Shown here: positions 6,766 to 12,856 of the stretch, one piece after another
Layout of the letters: every line of letters starts with the position of its first letter
Position numbering within the stretch: position 1 is the stretch's first letter
NCBI GenBank assembly: GCA_964534955.1
Contig: CAZHRR010000062.1
Location: forward strand, 1 to 12,856
Reading direction: 5' to 3'
Origin: UBA2128 sp964534955
Lineage (GTDB): Bacteria; Fidelibacterota; Marinisomatia; Marinisomatales; UBA2128
DNA length: 12,856 nt
Translations under genes and position numbers: made by a program
The notes under the pieces: model-generated
Told to the model about the DNA's origin: nothing
What the model saw: only the letters and a program-made list of their open reading frames with translations
Database searches by the model: none

Positions 6766-7776
6766 TTAATTCCAGATTACTGGTATCTCCTGCCCACAAT
6801 TGCATTGCGTCCCATCCAGGTAAACTTTCAGGACGGAATGCCAACTCCGTTCAATCAGCGGCTTCTGACAGCTGGGACAGAAAGAGGTTTGCCCTTCCCT
6901 ATCGAATACATTCCCCACGTAGGTGTACTTCAAGCCTTTTTCCATGGCCAGCTTCCGGGCGCTCACGAGAGTGGATTTCGGTGTAGGCGGAGTGTCCAGC
7001 ATTTTGAAATCAGGGTGGAAAGCTGTAAAGTGAAGAGGAACTTCGTCACCACATTTTGTCAGTATCCAGTCAATCATGCGATTCAGTTCTCCTTTACTGT
7101 CATTGTGTCCGGGTATGATCAGATTAGTGATTTCCACCCAGACATCGGTTTCATTCACAAGCCAGTTGATGGTATCGAGAACATCAGCAAGATGAGCGAA
7201 TGTCAGCTTATGGTAGAACTTCTCTGAGAATGCTTTTAGATCCACGTTAGCGGCATCTATATAAGGATAGACCTCCTCCCGGGCTTCTGGTGTGATATAG
7301 CCAGATGTGACCATAACATTCCTGATACCCTCTTCCCAGGCAACTTTGGCCGTATCTATCACAAATTCAGCAAAGATGGTAGGGTCATTGTACGTATAAG
7401 CAATACTGGGACACTCTTTCCTTTTAGCTAACTGCACTACCTCCTCGGGCGTTACCTGCTGTGAACGAAGATCGGCCAGCTTAGCCTTAGACATGTCCCA
7501 GTTCTGGCAAAAGCGGCATCCGAGGTTGCACCCAGCTGTGCCAAAACTGAGTATGGAAGTCCCCGGCAGAAAGTGGTTTAACGGCTTTTTCTCTATTGGA
7601 TCAACAGCAAACCCAGTAGGACGCCCATAGGCATTCTGATATAGTTTGCCGCCTTTGTTCTGACGTACAAAACAAAACCCGGTCTGCCCATCACCTATCT
7701 TGCAGAAGCGGGGGCAGAGGGTGCAGAGAACCTTGTTGTTTTCCATGGGTTCCCACCATTTTGCTATAGCTTTCAT
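6766..7776 (-). CDS. amrS: AmmeMemoRadiSam system radical SAM enzyme
   Basis: The 336-residue protein has the radical SAM cluster motif CNLGCRFC (Cys83, Cys87, Cys90), which binds a 4Fe-4S cluster and S-adenosylmethionine. It is preceded by an N-terminal cysteine group (18, 21, 25, 35: LCPRFCKIGDGQTGFC) and the GRPTGFAVDPIEKKPLNHF segment typical of AmrS proteins. A C-terminal CPSC...CNCG ribbon completes the usual length for this family. AmrS is conserved with AMMECR1-like and Memo-like partners, and the reaction is not firmly established. Neither partner is encoded in this window. It is the last gene of a three-gene minus-strand unit, 24 bases after the VKOR gene, which hints at a redox or cysteine-related role. 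The ATG is clear but its ribosome site is weak. Confidence 0.88.
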   Translation of the reverse strand: MKAIAKWWEPMENNKVLCTLCPRFCKIGDGQTGFCFVRQNKGGKLYQNAYGRPTGFAVDPIEKKPLNHFLPGTSILSFGTAGCNLGCRFCQNWDMSKAKLADLRSQQVTPEEVVQLAKRKECPSIAYTYNDPTIFAEFVIDTAKVAWEEGIRNVMVTSGYITPEAREEVYPYIDAANVDLKAFSEKFYHKLTFAHLADVLDTINWLVNETDVWVEITNLIIPGHNDSKGELNRMIDWILTKCGDEVPLHFTAFHPDFKMLDTPPTPKSTLVSARKLAMEKGLKYTYVGNVFDREGQTSFCPSCQKPLIERSWHSVLKVYLDGTQCNCGQEIPVIWN

Positions 7777-7800
7777 ATTTCAATCTACAGAAAAATCGGA

Positions 7801-8223
7801 TCAATTCCCGCGGGAGACGAGAATAATGATGAAAACGATAAAATTCAAGGAATGAGTCAAAAGGCAAATAGGACAGACTGTTTTAAGCCTGTACAAACCC
7901 CAAAGCAGGTAGATACTGAAGACGACTGCTATTGATGTTGGGACTAACAACAATGAAAAGGGGAAAAATCCTTCTTGAATCAGCAGCACAGCCAGTATCA
8001 GTCCGGGATAATAGAAACATCCCCAGTATGCATTGGGCTGACCAAATGTACTGCCATATATTGTGTCCGTAATGCTCTGGCAGGATTCTTCTGATATTCT
8101 GCAGACATTAGGTATCCACCAGACGTCAACAGGGAGTCTTCCGCGGTACACCTGAAGGAAATAAAATGAAAAAACCCATCCGGTAAAAGCCAGAAGGGCC
8201 AAGACTGCAGTAGTGAGTGTCAC
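7801..8223 (-). CDS. VKOR-family membrane thiol oxidase
   Basis: This 140-residue, four-helix membrane protein has the vitamin K epoxide reductase layout. A first helix (about 4-23) is followed by a periplasmic loop with two cysteines (Cys41, Cys48) and the Ser-Ile/FG/WGCFYYPG segment (49-73), two more helices (74-112), and the catalytic CPIC (117-120) at the start of the last helix. Bacterial VKORs reoxidise DsbA-like partners with quinone as electron acceptor, supporting disulfide formation in exported proteins. There is no fused thioredoxin domain and no DsbA gene nearby. The start is GTG at 8223, three bases after the previous stop, with no clear ribosome site, which suggests coupled translation. 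Confidence 0.82.
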   Translation of the reverse strand: MTLTTAVLALLAFTGWVFSFYFLQVYRGRLPVDVWWIPNVCRISEESCQSITDTIYGSTFGQPNAYWGCFYYPGLILAVLLIQEGFFPFSLLLVPTSIAVVFSIYLLWGLYRLKTVCPICLLTHSLNFIVFIIILVSRGN

Positions 8224-8226
8224 ACG

Positions 8227-8655
8227 TTACTGACGGAGACGATAGGCAAGTCCCTCTACTGCGTGAATAAATTTATCTACTTGAGCGGATGTGTGAAACA
8301 TTTCGTCCATATCCTGAAATGAATCTATAGGGTAACTCTCCTTGTCATAGTCATTGAGAAAATTTGCCTCCAGTTTCAGCACAAAATCACGAATAGCGGG
8401 TTTCGGTACCTCTTTTTCGCGGAGATGATTCACAAGGAACCTGATGCACCCCTTAGAGGAAATCTGGAATAGAGATATAAGTCCCATATCGGAATTGCAG
8501 CGGAAGGTGAGAGTACCCAATTCCTTACCCCGACCCCAGGATGCATCGTCGGCTTCCTGTTCGGTGAAGTAAATGATTTTCTCGGCCATTAGAGCAATCT
8601 CACGGTTCTGCTTTTCGCGGATACTCGCCATTATCTTTTCTTTATTCCAAGTCAC
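8227..8655 (-). CDS. Unrecognised 142-aa soluble protein
   Basis: I do not recognise this family. The protein is charged and soluble, with no signal peptide or membrane segment, and looks mostly helical with a short strand region in the middle (LGTLTFRCNS, 47-56; MGLISLFQISSKG, 57-69). A Lys/Glu-rich helix (74-98) and an acidic C-terminal half follow. Two cysteines (53, 70) do not form a known motif. GTG at 8655 is chosen because AAGAGG lies nine bases upstream; an ATG at 8629-8631 (codon 9) is the alternative. It is the first gene of the unit with the VKOR and AmrS genes, three bases from the VKOR start, so a role linked to thiol redox or radical SAM chemistry is possible but unproven. Confidence 0.6.
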   Translation of the reverse strand: MTWNKEKIMASIREKQNREIALMAEKIIYFTEQEADDASWGRGKELGTLTFRCNSDMGLISLFQISSKGCIRFLVNHLREKEVPKPAIRDFVLKLEANFLNDYDKESYPIDSFQDMDEMFHTSAQVDKFIHAVEGLAYRLRQ

Positions 8656-8674
8656 TTATAGCAGCCTCTTAATA

Positions 8675-8703
8675 ATTTGATAAAAGGTTCATTAAACAGA
8701 CAA
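8675..8703 (-). promoter_or_regulatory. Weak promoter candidate for the VKOR-AmrS unit
   Basis: On the minus strand TTGTCT (8698-8703) and TCAAAT (8675-8680) are 17 bases apart, about 20 bases upstream of the GTG start of the first gene. The hexamers are only fair matches. I list it because a transcription start is expected here, between the structured element and the gene. Confidence 0.25.
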
Positions 8704-8792
8704 TTTGCACGGCTAAATTTACCAAGATTAGTGAGAAAACAGAATCGTTCTTTTTGGGGGGACTTTTCTTTTATAAAAAACAGCAGCTATTT

Positions 8793-8868
8793 CCGGACAC
8801 ACCCCTGCTCCAAAGGAGCTCCTCTGGAGGAAAGACGGGCTCACGTCCCGCCTTTCCAAGGTATCCGG
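8793..8868. repeat. 76-bp structured intergenic element with inverted ends
   Basis: The ends form an 8-bp inverted repeat with one mismatch: CCGGACAC (8793-8800) and GTATCCGG (8861-8868). Inside are two adjacent CTCC-N3-GGAG hairpins (8808-8818 and 8819-8829) that share the palindrome AGGAGCTCCT. A strong imperfect stem follows: GGAAAG-A-CGGG (8829-8839) pairs with CCCG-C-CTTTCC (8847-8857) around a seven-base loop. This dense layering resembles a REP- or MITE-like element. It lies between two minus-strand genes, where it could also terminate the lipase-like gene: in that direction it is followed by a T-rich tract (8772-8780). Confidence 0.6.
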
Positions 8869-8920
8869 TTATTGTTCAGCCTTGACTACTGCTTAGTGAG
8901 CTATGAACTCCACGAACTGT

Positions 8921-10033
8921 CTAGTTTGTCTCAAGGAATTCGAGGATCCCACCAATCGTTTCAGGAACATTTGGCAGTGTGAAGTGATTGACCCCTGGGA
9001 CTTGGAGGTTATGTGCCCCGCTGAGCATCGGACTGTAACGAAGGTCAACTATTGAACCATCATTCATTATCGCATTCTCTGGGAAGAACATGTCGGTACC
9101 AGTTCCGTCATATACAGTCATATATGCGGTGATATCAGCGCGAGGCGTTTCGGTAGGTTTGTTCAACCAAGTCAGGAACTCTGATTCTGGATGTCCTACT
9201 TCACGACAGAGGATAGACACCGTGTCGTAGCCACAGAATGATACGCCGTGGTTGGCACCGGCAATACCAATGAAATGACTCACATTTGTGTATCCATTGA
9301 AGTATTTCATCCAAGCTCTGGAAAGGGTTACTCCCAGAGAATGACTTATGATCACTACTTTCTCTCGACCGGAATAGGTCAGAACAGATTCAATGAAATA
9401 CTCAATCTCTGGAACGTTAGCCATGTTCGCGTTCGCACTGTCTCCGCCGATGAAATCAAGATAACTCAAGGCCCACAGTTCGGACGGAACATAACCGGAA
9501 TCGAGCAATACGTTCGCCAAATATCTCCAATTCTCCGCAGTGTGGCCATTCCCATGAACAAACACTATGGGAGTTTTGGCAGATTCGCCTGGTCCCCCTC
9601 CCCAACCATCAAGTTGATTGCCTGTTAGATGATCATACTGGTCAGGGAAATCTTCGGGAAAACCCATAGGTAGCTCCCGCAGAAAGACCGTCAGAAATGC
9701 AGTATCCGATACAGACTCCAAAGACGCTGTCAATACCACTGTTCCCGTATCTTGGGCTGTTGTCAGTCCATTCGAATCAATTACCGCTATTGCAGTATCG
9801 CTGCTGCTCCATTCTACTTGAACGTCCAGTATTTCGTCACCAAACTGATCTCTCACTACAGCAGTGAACTGCTTAGTAGCACCCGAATAGATAGCTGCGC
9901 TGTCAGGAGACATTTGGACTTCAGACACAACTTTGTCAAGTTCAGACGTACCGGTGGGATAACCGTCTACGCAACCCAGAATATAGAAAAAGAGGAACAG
10001 TCCTAGGATGCATGGTATTCTTGTTAGGGTCAC
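8921..10033 (-). CDS. Lipase-like alpha/beta hydrolase lipoprotein with BIG2 domain
   Basis: The 370-residue protein begins with a lipoprotein signal (YILGC, Cys21). A BIG2/Ig-like domain (about 38-118) follows: VQMSPDSAAIYSG...VEWSSSDTAIAVID-NGL...GTVVLTAS. An alpha/beta hydrolase domain (about 150-368) completes it. In that domain IVFVHGNG (156-163) is the oxyanion-hole region, SHSLG (230-234) the nucleophile elbow with Ser232, and VNHF holds the likely catalytic His350; Asp314 is the best acid candidate. The order resembles class 2 bacterial lipases and esterases, so a surface-anchored lipid or ester hydrolase is inferred. The elbow has Ser instead of the first Gly of GxSxG, a common variation. 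GTG at 10033 is supported by AAGGAG nine bases upstream. It is probably transcribed on its own. Confidence 0.82.
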   Translation of the reverse strand: MTLTRIPCILGLFLFFYILGCVDGYPTGTSELDKVVSEVQMSPDSAAIYSGATKQFTAVVRDQFGDEILDVQVEWSSSDTAIAVIDSNGLTTAQDTGTVVLTASLESVSDTAFLTVFLRELPMGFPEDFPDQYDHLTGNQLDGWGGGPGESAKTPIVFVHGNGHTAENWRYLANVLLDSGYVPSELWALSYLDFIGGDSANANMANVPEIEYFIESVLTYSGREKVVIISHSLGVTLSRAWMKYFNGYTNVSHFIGIAGANHGVSFCGYDTVSILCREVGHPESEFLTWLNKPTETPRADITAYMTVYDGTGTDMFFPENAIMNDGSIVDLRYSPMLSGAHNLQVPGVNHFTLPNVPETIGGILEFLETN

Positions 10034-10073
10034 CTGATTACACTCCTTCTCTTCGTAAGCTTACCCTGTCTAT

Positions 10074-10090
10074 GGAGTTACATAACCTCC
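10074..10090. promoter_or_regulatory. Possible operator upstream of the lipase-like gene
   Basis: GGAGTTACATAACCTCC is a near-palindrome: GGAGTTA pairs with TAACCTCC allowing one bulged base. It lies 41 bases upstream of the GTG start of the lipase-like gene, a position where a regulator could bind. No protein can be assigned and chance is possible. Confidence 0.22.
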
Positions 10091-10118
10091 TCATACTTCT
10101 GTCTGATACCCAGCTAAT

Positions 10119-10165
10119 TGGCAAAGCAGCTCCCGGTCACGTGAGGAACTAAGAGTGCTTTGCCA
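10119..10165. repeat. 10-bp inverted repeat between the two secreted-protein genes
   Basis: TGGCAAAGCA (10119-10128) and TGCTTTGCCA (10156-10165) are perfect complements separated by 27 bases that contain the palindrome TCACGTGA (10137-10144). It lies about 60 bases past the stop of the T9SS-tailed protein and about 90 bases before the lipase-like gene. It could end the former transcript or regulate the latter. No T-run follows, so intrinsic termination is not clear. Confidence 0.45.
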
Positions 10166-10227
10166 TCACCGTCTATTTATCAGGAGTAAATCGCTTGTAG
10201 AATCAAGCCCCTGAATACGTTTCTCTT

Positions 10228-11505
10228 CTATTTAAGGAACACGGCTTTCCGGGTCTCAACATATCCTCCTGCTTCAAGGTGTATGAAGTAGACTCCCGAG
10301 TTCAAACCTGCAGCATCCCAGTTCAAGACATGACTTCCCTTATCCTGGACGTCGTCAACCAGCGTTGCAACGTAGCGACCCAGAAGGTCTATCACTCCAA
10401 TTTTTACTCTAACTCGTTCGGAGAGCTCGTAGCGAATGTGGGTTACCGGGTTGAACGGATTCGGGTAGTTCTGAACCAGCCGAATTCGTGACGGCTGAAA
10501 CGTCTCAGCTTCGCTCACCGACATTTCCTGTCTGACGAGCGTGCCACAATCGTAGTTGCCCAGAGAATCAGTCATGAATTCAGTGGGCCTGGGAACACCA
10601 TAGGCAAGTTCGGACCCGTGCTGGATCGTTAGCTCGGTGGCATCACCGTTCAGCTCGAAGATGCTGTTCTGGAGCGGCTGGACTGCGACATCAGTCGGGA
10701 AGAAGGCGTTATCACTCAGCTCACAGGTCAGATCAACCCACATGGGCGACTGACTGGCATCGATTGTGTAGCTCCCGCTGTAATGGACCACACCATCACC
10801 GTCGCCATATGGAGGATCATCATACACATTCTGACCCTCTACGGCAAACGTACCGTCGCTATTCATAGTGAGTGAGTAAGTAAGCCACCCGGCACCTGCC
10901 AGGGAGCCGCTACCAGGAACTTCATTCCCGAGGTCACCAGTGCTACCATCAGCATACCAGCCACTAACTAACAGCTCTTCCACATTCTGCTTCAAGAGCG
11001 TGCCACAGTCGTAGTTACCCAGTGAATCGGTCATGAACTCAGTGGGTCTGGGAACACCATAAGCAAGTTCAGATCCGTGTTGGATTGTTAGCTCAGTGAC
11101 GTCTCCGTTTAGCTCGAAAATGCTGTTCTGGAGAGGCTGGACTGCTGGATCAGCTGGGAAGAAGGCGTTGTCACTCTCCTCGCAGGTCAGATCAACCCAC
11201 ATTGGAGTCTGAGTAGTGTCGATTGTGTATGTACCACTGTAGTGGATTACACCATCACCATCACCATATGGCGGGTCGTCATAGATATTCTGACCCACTA
11301 CACTGAAGGAACTGTCAGCCCGAAAGCTGAGCCAGTACGTGTTCCACCCTGCACCTGCCAGAGACCCGCTCCCCGGAACTTCATTACCAAGGTACCCCTC
11401 GGAACCATTGGCATACCAGATGCCGACCAGGTCTTCCGCAACACCTGCCATCAAGGTCGAAAAGGCCACAAGCAGTAGTGGAGCTATTATTACCTTTTTT
11501 TTCAT
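10228..11505 (-). CDS. Secreted two-repeat protein with type IX sorting tail
   Basis: The 425-residue protein has a signal peptide (1-20, LMA cut) and two tandem domains, residues 30-173 and 183-326. These are identical at about 119 of 144 positions with no gaps. A C-terminal sorting domain (344-425) follows, with QNYPNPFNPVTHIRYELSE, a DLLGR turn and GVYFIHL, the por-type A signal for export through the type IX system and surface attachment. Each repeat starts GWYADGS-like, has a DDPPYGDGDGV loop, then GTYTID...PMWVDLTC and a late DCGTL. The GTYTID...VDL pattern faintly recalls small lipocalin-like beta barrels (TIGR03067 type), but I do not recognise the family. Two cysteines per repeat could form a disulfide. 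The ATG at 11505 is chosen over an upstream in-frame start at 11622 because a perfect ribosome site and signal peptide follow it. Confidence 0.85.
   Translation of the reverse strand: MKKKVIIAPLLLVAFSTLMAGVAEDLVGIWYANGSEGYLGNEVPGSGSLAGAGWNTYWLSFRADSSFSVVGQNIYDDPPYGDGDGVIHYSGTYTIDTTQTPMWVDLTCEESDNAFFPADPAVQPLQNSIFELNGDVTELTIQHGSELAYGVPRPTEFMTDSLGNYDCGTLLKQNVEELLVSGWYADGSTGDLGNEVPGSGSLAGAGWLTYSLTMNSDGTFAVEGQNVYDDPPYGDGDGVVHYSGSYTIDASQSPMWVDLTCELSDNAFFPTDVAVQPLQNSIFELNGDATELTIQHGSELAYGVPRPTEFMTDSLGNYDCGTLVRQEMSVSEAETFQPSRIRLVQNYPNPFNPVTHIRYELSERVRVKIGVIDLLGRYVATLVDDVQDKGSHVLNWDAAGLNSGVYFIHLEAGGYVETRKAVFLK
10528..10959 (-). repeat. Internal tandem repeat, copy 2
   Basis: This is the second 144-codon unit of the T9SS-tailed protein, offset by exactly 459 bases from copy 1. 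The two differ mainly in the first 45 codons and are almost identical from codon 92 on, which indicates a fairly recent duplication or ongoing gene conversion in the C-terminal half. Confidence 0.85.
10987..11418 (-). repeat. Internal tandem repeat, copy 1
   Basis: This is the first 144-codon unit of the T9SS-tailed protein. Paired with copy 2 it shows about 83% amino-acid identity without insertions or deletions; a nine-codon linker separates the copies. Confidence 0.85.
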
Positions 11506-11506
11506 A

Positions 11507-11517
11507 GGATCACCTCC
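11507..11517 (-). promoter_or_regulatory. Extended Shine-Dalgarno of the T9SS-tailed protein
   Basis: The minus-strand sequence GGAGGTGATCC matches the full anti-Shine-Dalgarno tail of 16S rRNA over 11 bases and ends two bases before the ATG, with the GGAGG core seven bases away. It decides the start codon and suggests strong expression. Confidence 0.75.
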
Positions 11518-11534
11518 CTTTTTGTGGTTTATGT

Positions 11535-11551
11535 GGGATTTACTTAATCCC
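11535..11551. repeat. Short hairpin in the leader of the T9SS-tailed gene
   Basis: GGGATT (11535-11540) and AATCCC (11546-11551) form a six-pair stem with a five-base loop, about 30 bases upstream of the ATG at 11505 and about 80 bases past the stop of the preceding BIG2 gene. No T-run follows. It may be a leader structure or part of a terminator for the upstream gene. Confidence 0.3.
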
Positions 11552-11628
11552 GTCTGTTCTCTGTTCATCATCTTTGTTAAAGAACTCTTCACAATCTTTC
11601 TCTCTCTGGCCCTGCTAATCATATCTAA

Positions 11629-12856
11629 TTAAGGCGAATAATACCTGACATCATCAACGAATAGAGTATCTAAGTTGAACGATCCAATCCACAGGCCGGG
11701 TGTGTAGTCTTCATTTTCTATATAGTCGGGAATTGAGTAGGAGTAATCCCACTCTCCCGTTGGTTCCGGAGTAGTGTAGATCTCAGTTCTCATAGTGCCA
11801 TCGAAAACCTCGGCCACTACATTGAACCAGCTATCATGAGTAATCTCCGGCATTGATCCTATTAGAGGAAACCTTGCACCAGGAGCAATAGTTGCCCCAA
11901 ACCAAGGTGTCACCCGTTCTCTTGATGGAGCATACACGAAGTAGTATGGACTCGTGGCGCCACTGAAGTACTGAGTGAAAAGGACTAGGGATTCCAGTTC
12001 CGTGTCCAGCGCATCTATTCCTTTCATCCGGAACTCCACCCGCCAATTCCTGCTCGTTTTCATTCCAGTTGTATCCGGCCACCCATTCAGCTCGTCGATA
12101 TCTACATAACCTGTTGTTCCATAATTCATGATCAGGATTTGTCTATTTGCATAGTAGGCCGTTGTCGGGTCAGTCAGCATAAGCACCGGCTCTCCACCCT
12201 CTTCAACAAAGTGAAACTTCCCGGCCTTTGGCCCGGCTGCGGCTGTGTCCGTCGGAAGCTGATAGTTTAATTGCCAAAGTACATTGTCATCAGATATAAA
12301 AAACCCTTTGGTCGTATCTACTTCCGTCATTCCCGAAAAGTCCTCGCGAAAAACCTCGTCCATCACATACAACATCAGCGGGGCACTTTCAATAATATAG
12401 GTCAAAGTATCATACTGCAATGTGTACGTACCCCTGATTTGGGTAATACCCTTCGATAGCCCAGAGATCAATCCGTCTTCATCCACATTAGCTAAGGTGG
12501 GATTCTCAACAACCCATGAGACAGAAGCCTCCGATATTGGGTTGCCTGTTGTATCTTGGACCTCACCTGTTACCCTAGCTGATCTACCTACAGCCACGGC
12601 TTGGGACCTGACCACAGGCACCGCCCAGGACCAATTCCACTCACTCACATCAAGGGGCATGATTTCCACAATCCCAGGGACACCAATCACCATAATCCTC
12701 ACTCCGTTGCTCTCCACACCTTCTGATGCCGCCTTTACGATAGACGACCCTATACCGATTCCGGTCACTAGACCATCGTTATTGACATTTATTACGGAAG
12801 AATCAACGTTACCTGCAGTATCATACTCAGTCCAAGTGAATCCGATATCCGTCATC
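11629..12856 (-). CDS. BIG2-repeat surface protein, C-terminal part (5' end outside window)
   Basis: The frame is open to the window edge. The first Met (12853-12855) falls inside an Ig-like domain, so it is not the start. The visible 408 residues hold the end of one BIG2 domain (1-57: FTWTEYDTAG...INVNNDGLVTGIGIGSSIVKA) and a second BIG2 domain (about 84-165: ARVTGEVQDTTGNPISEASV, then VDEDGLISGLSKG). A C-terminal beta-rich module (about 170-408) follows, with FREDFSG, WRVEFRMKG, YYFVYAP, WFNVVAEVFDG and LFVDDVRYY. That module resembles concanavalin/LamG-like carbohydrate-binding folds in which a description of an extracted sample ends in a VDDVRY strand. No type IX tail follows, so if exported by that system it must use another signal. 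Likely an extracellular adhesive or polysaccharide-binding protein; the assignment of the last domain is weak. Confidence 0.7.
   Translation of the reverse strand, partial: MTDIGFTWTEYDTAGNVDSSVINVNNDGLVTGIGIGSSIVKAASEGVESNGVRIMVIGVPGIVEIMPLDVSEWNWSWAVPVVRSQAVAVGRSARVTGEVQDTTGNPISEASVSWVVENPTLANVDEDGLISGLSKGITQIRGTYTLQYDTLTYIIESAPLMLYVMDEVFREDFSGMTEVDTTKGFFISDDNVLWQLNYQLPTDTAAAGPKAGKFHFVEEGGEPVLMLTDPTTAYYANRQILIMNYGTTGYVDIDELNGWPDTTGMKTSRNWRVEFRMKGIDALDTELESLVLFTQYFSGATSPYYFVYAPSRERVTPWFGATIAPGARFPLIGSMPEITHDSWFNVVAEVFDGTMRTEIYTTPEPTGEWDYSYSIPDYIENEDYTPGLWIGSFNLDTLFVDDVRYYSP

Noticed and set aside
6402..7227. Two plus-strand frames across padR, the padR promoter and the end of amrS
   Set aside because: They are antisense shadows of well-supported genes, with no ribosome sites or family resemblance.
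8677..8982. 101-codon plus-strand frame with a TTG start
   Set aside because: It runs through the palindromic element and the end of the lipase-like gene, has no ribosome site and resembles no protein.
10034..10227. Small gene in the gap between the two secreted-protein genes
   Set aside because: No frame with a credible start and ribosome site was seen; only inverted repeats are visible.
11506..11622. Upstream in-frame start at 11622 for the type IX-tailed protein
   Set aside because: It would put 39 charged residues before a normal signal peptide, and the ATG at 11505 has an 11-base Shine-Dalgarno match.

Overview
The window looks like a chromosomal stretch from a Gram-negative bacterium of the FCB (Fibrobacterota-Chlorobiota-Bacteroidota) branch, most likely a Marinimicrobia-, Ignavibacteria- or Calditrichota-like lineage. 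This is an inference. It rests on a secreted protein ending in a type IX secretion sorting domain (YPNPFNP motif), a TonB-dependent receptor with an N-terminal carboxypeptidase-regulatory-like domain, several BIG2/Ig-like surface proteins and two lipobox lipoproteins. No RNA gene, CRISPR array or insertion-sequence transposase was seen.

Bases 1-555 are decayed DNA: the 3' remnant of a GxxExxY-type gene with two in-frame stops, about 250 bases without a gene, and a 35-codon stub resembling the start of an NTF2/SnoaL-like gene. The only sizeable plus-strand gene follows (556-1392). It encodes a CPBP/CAAX-protease-like membrane protein whose first catalytic motif is missing. It converges on the next block, with an inverted repeat between them.

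From 6668 down to 1504 (minus strand) lies a compact five-gene unit: a PadR-family repressor, an Acg-type FMN-binding (nitroreductase-fold) lipoprotein, a TonB-dependent outer-membrane receptor, a 66-residue membrane-anchored zinc-ribbon protein, and a seven-helix-like protein with CREST/DUF6962-type histidine motifs. Three junctions overlap or nearly overlap (PadR stop inside the Acg reading frame, Acg stop inside the receptor's Shine-Dalgarno, TGATG between receptor and zinc ribbon). Upstream of padR a promoter-like pair (TTGTTG-17-TATTAA) carries an exact ATGT-N8-ACAT PadR-type operator over its -10 box. The simplest reading is a ligand-inducible, self-repressed envelope system combining uptake (receptor), flavin or redox chemistry (Acg lipoprotein) and a membrane enzyme. 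I know of no described system with this composition. The Acg gene also carries a 66-bp palindromic repeat inserted in frame.

Bases 8655-6766 (minus) hold a second unit: an unrecognised 142-aa protein, a four-cysteine VKOR-family thiol oxidase, and the radical SAM enzyme of the AmmeMemoRadiSam group. Upstream of it is a strongly structured 76-bp intergenic element (8793-8868). Bases 8921-12856 (minus) encode three exported proteins: a BIG2-alpha/beta hydrolase lipoprotein resembling lipases, a protein built of two 83%-identical 144-residue repeats plus a type IX sorting tail, and the C-terminal part of a BIG2 protein that runs off the window edge.
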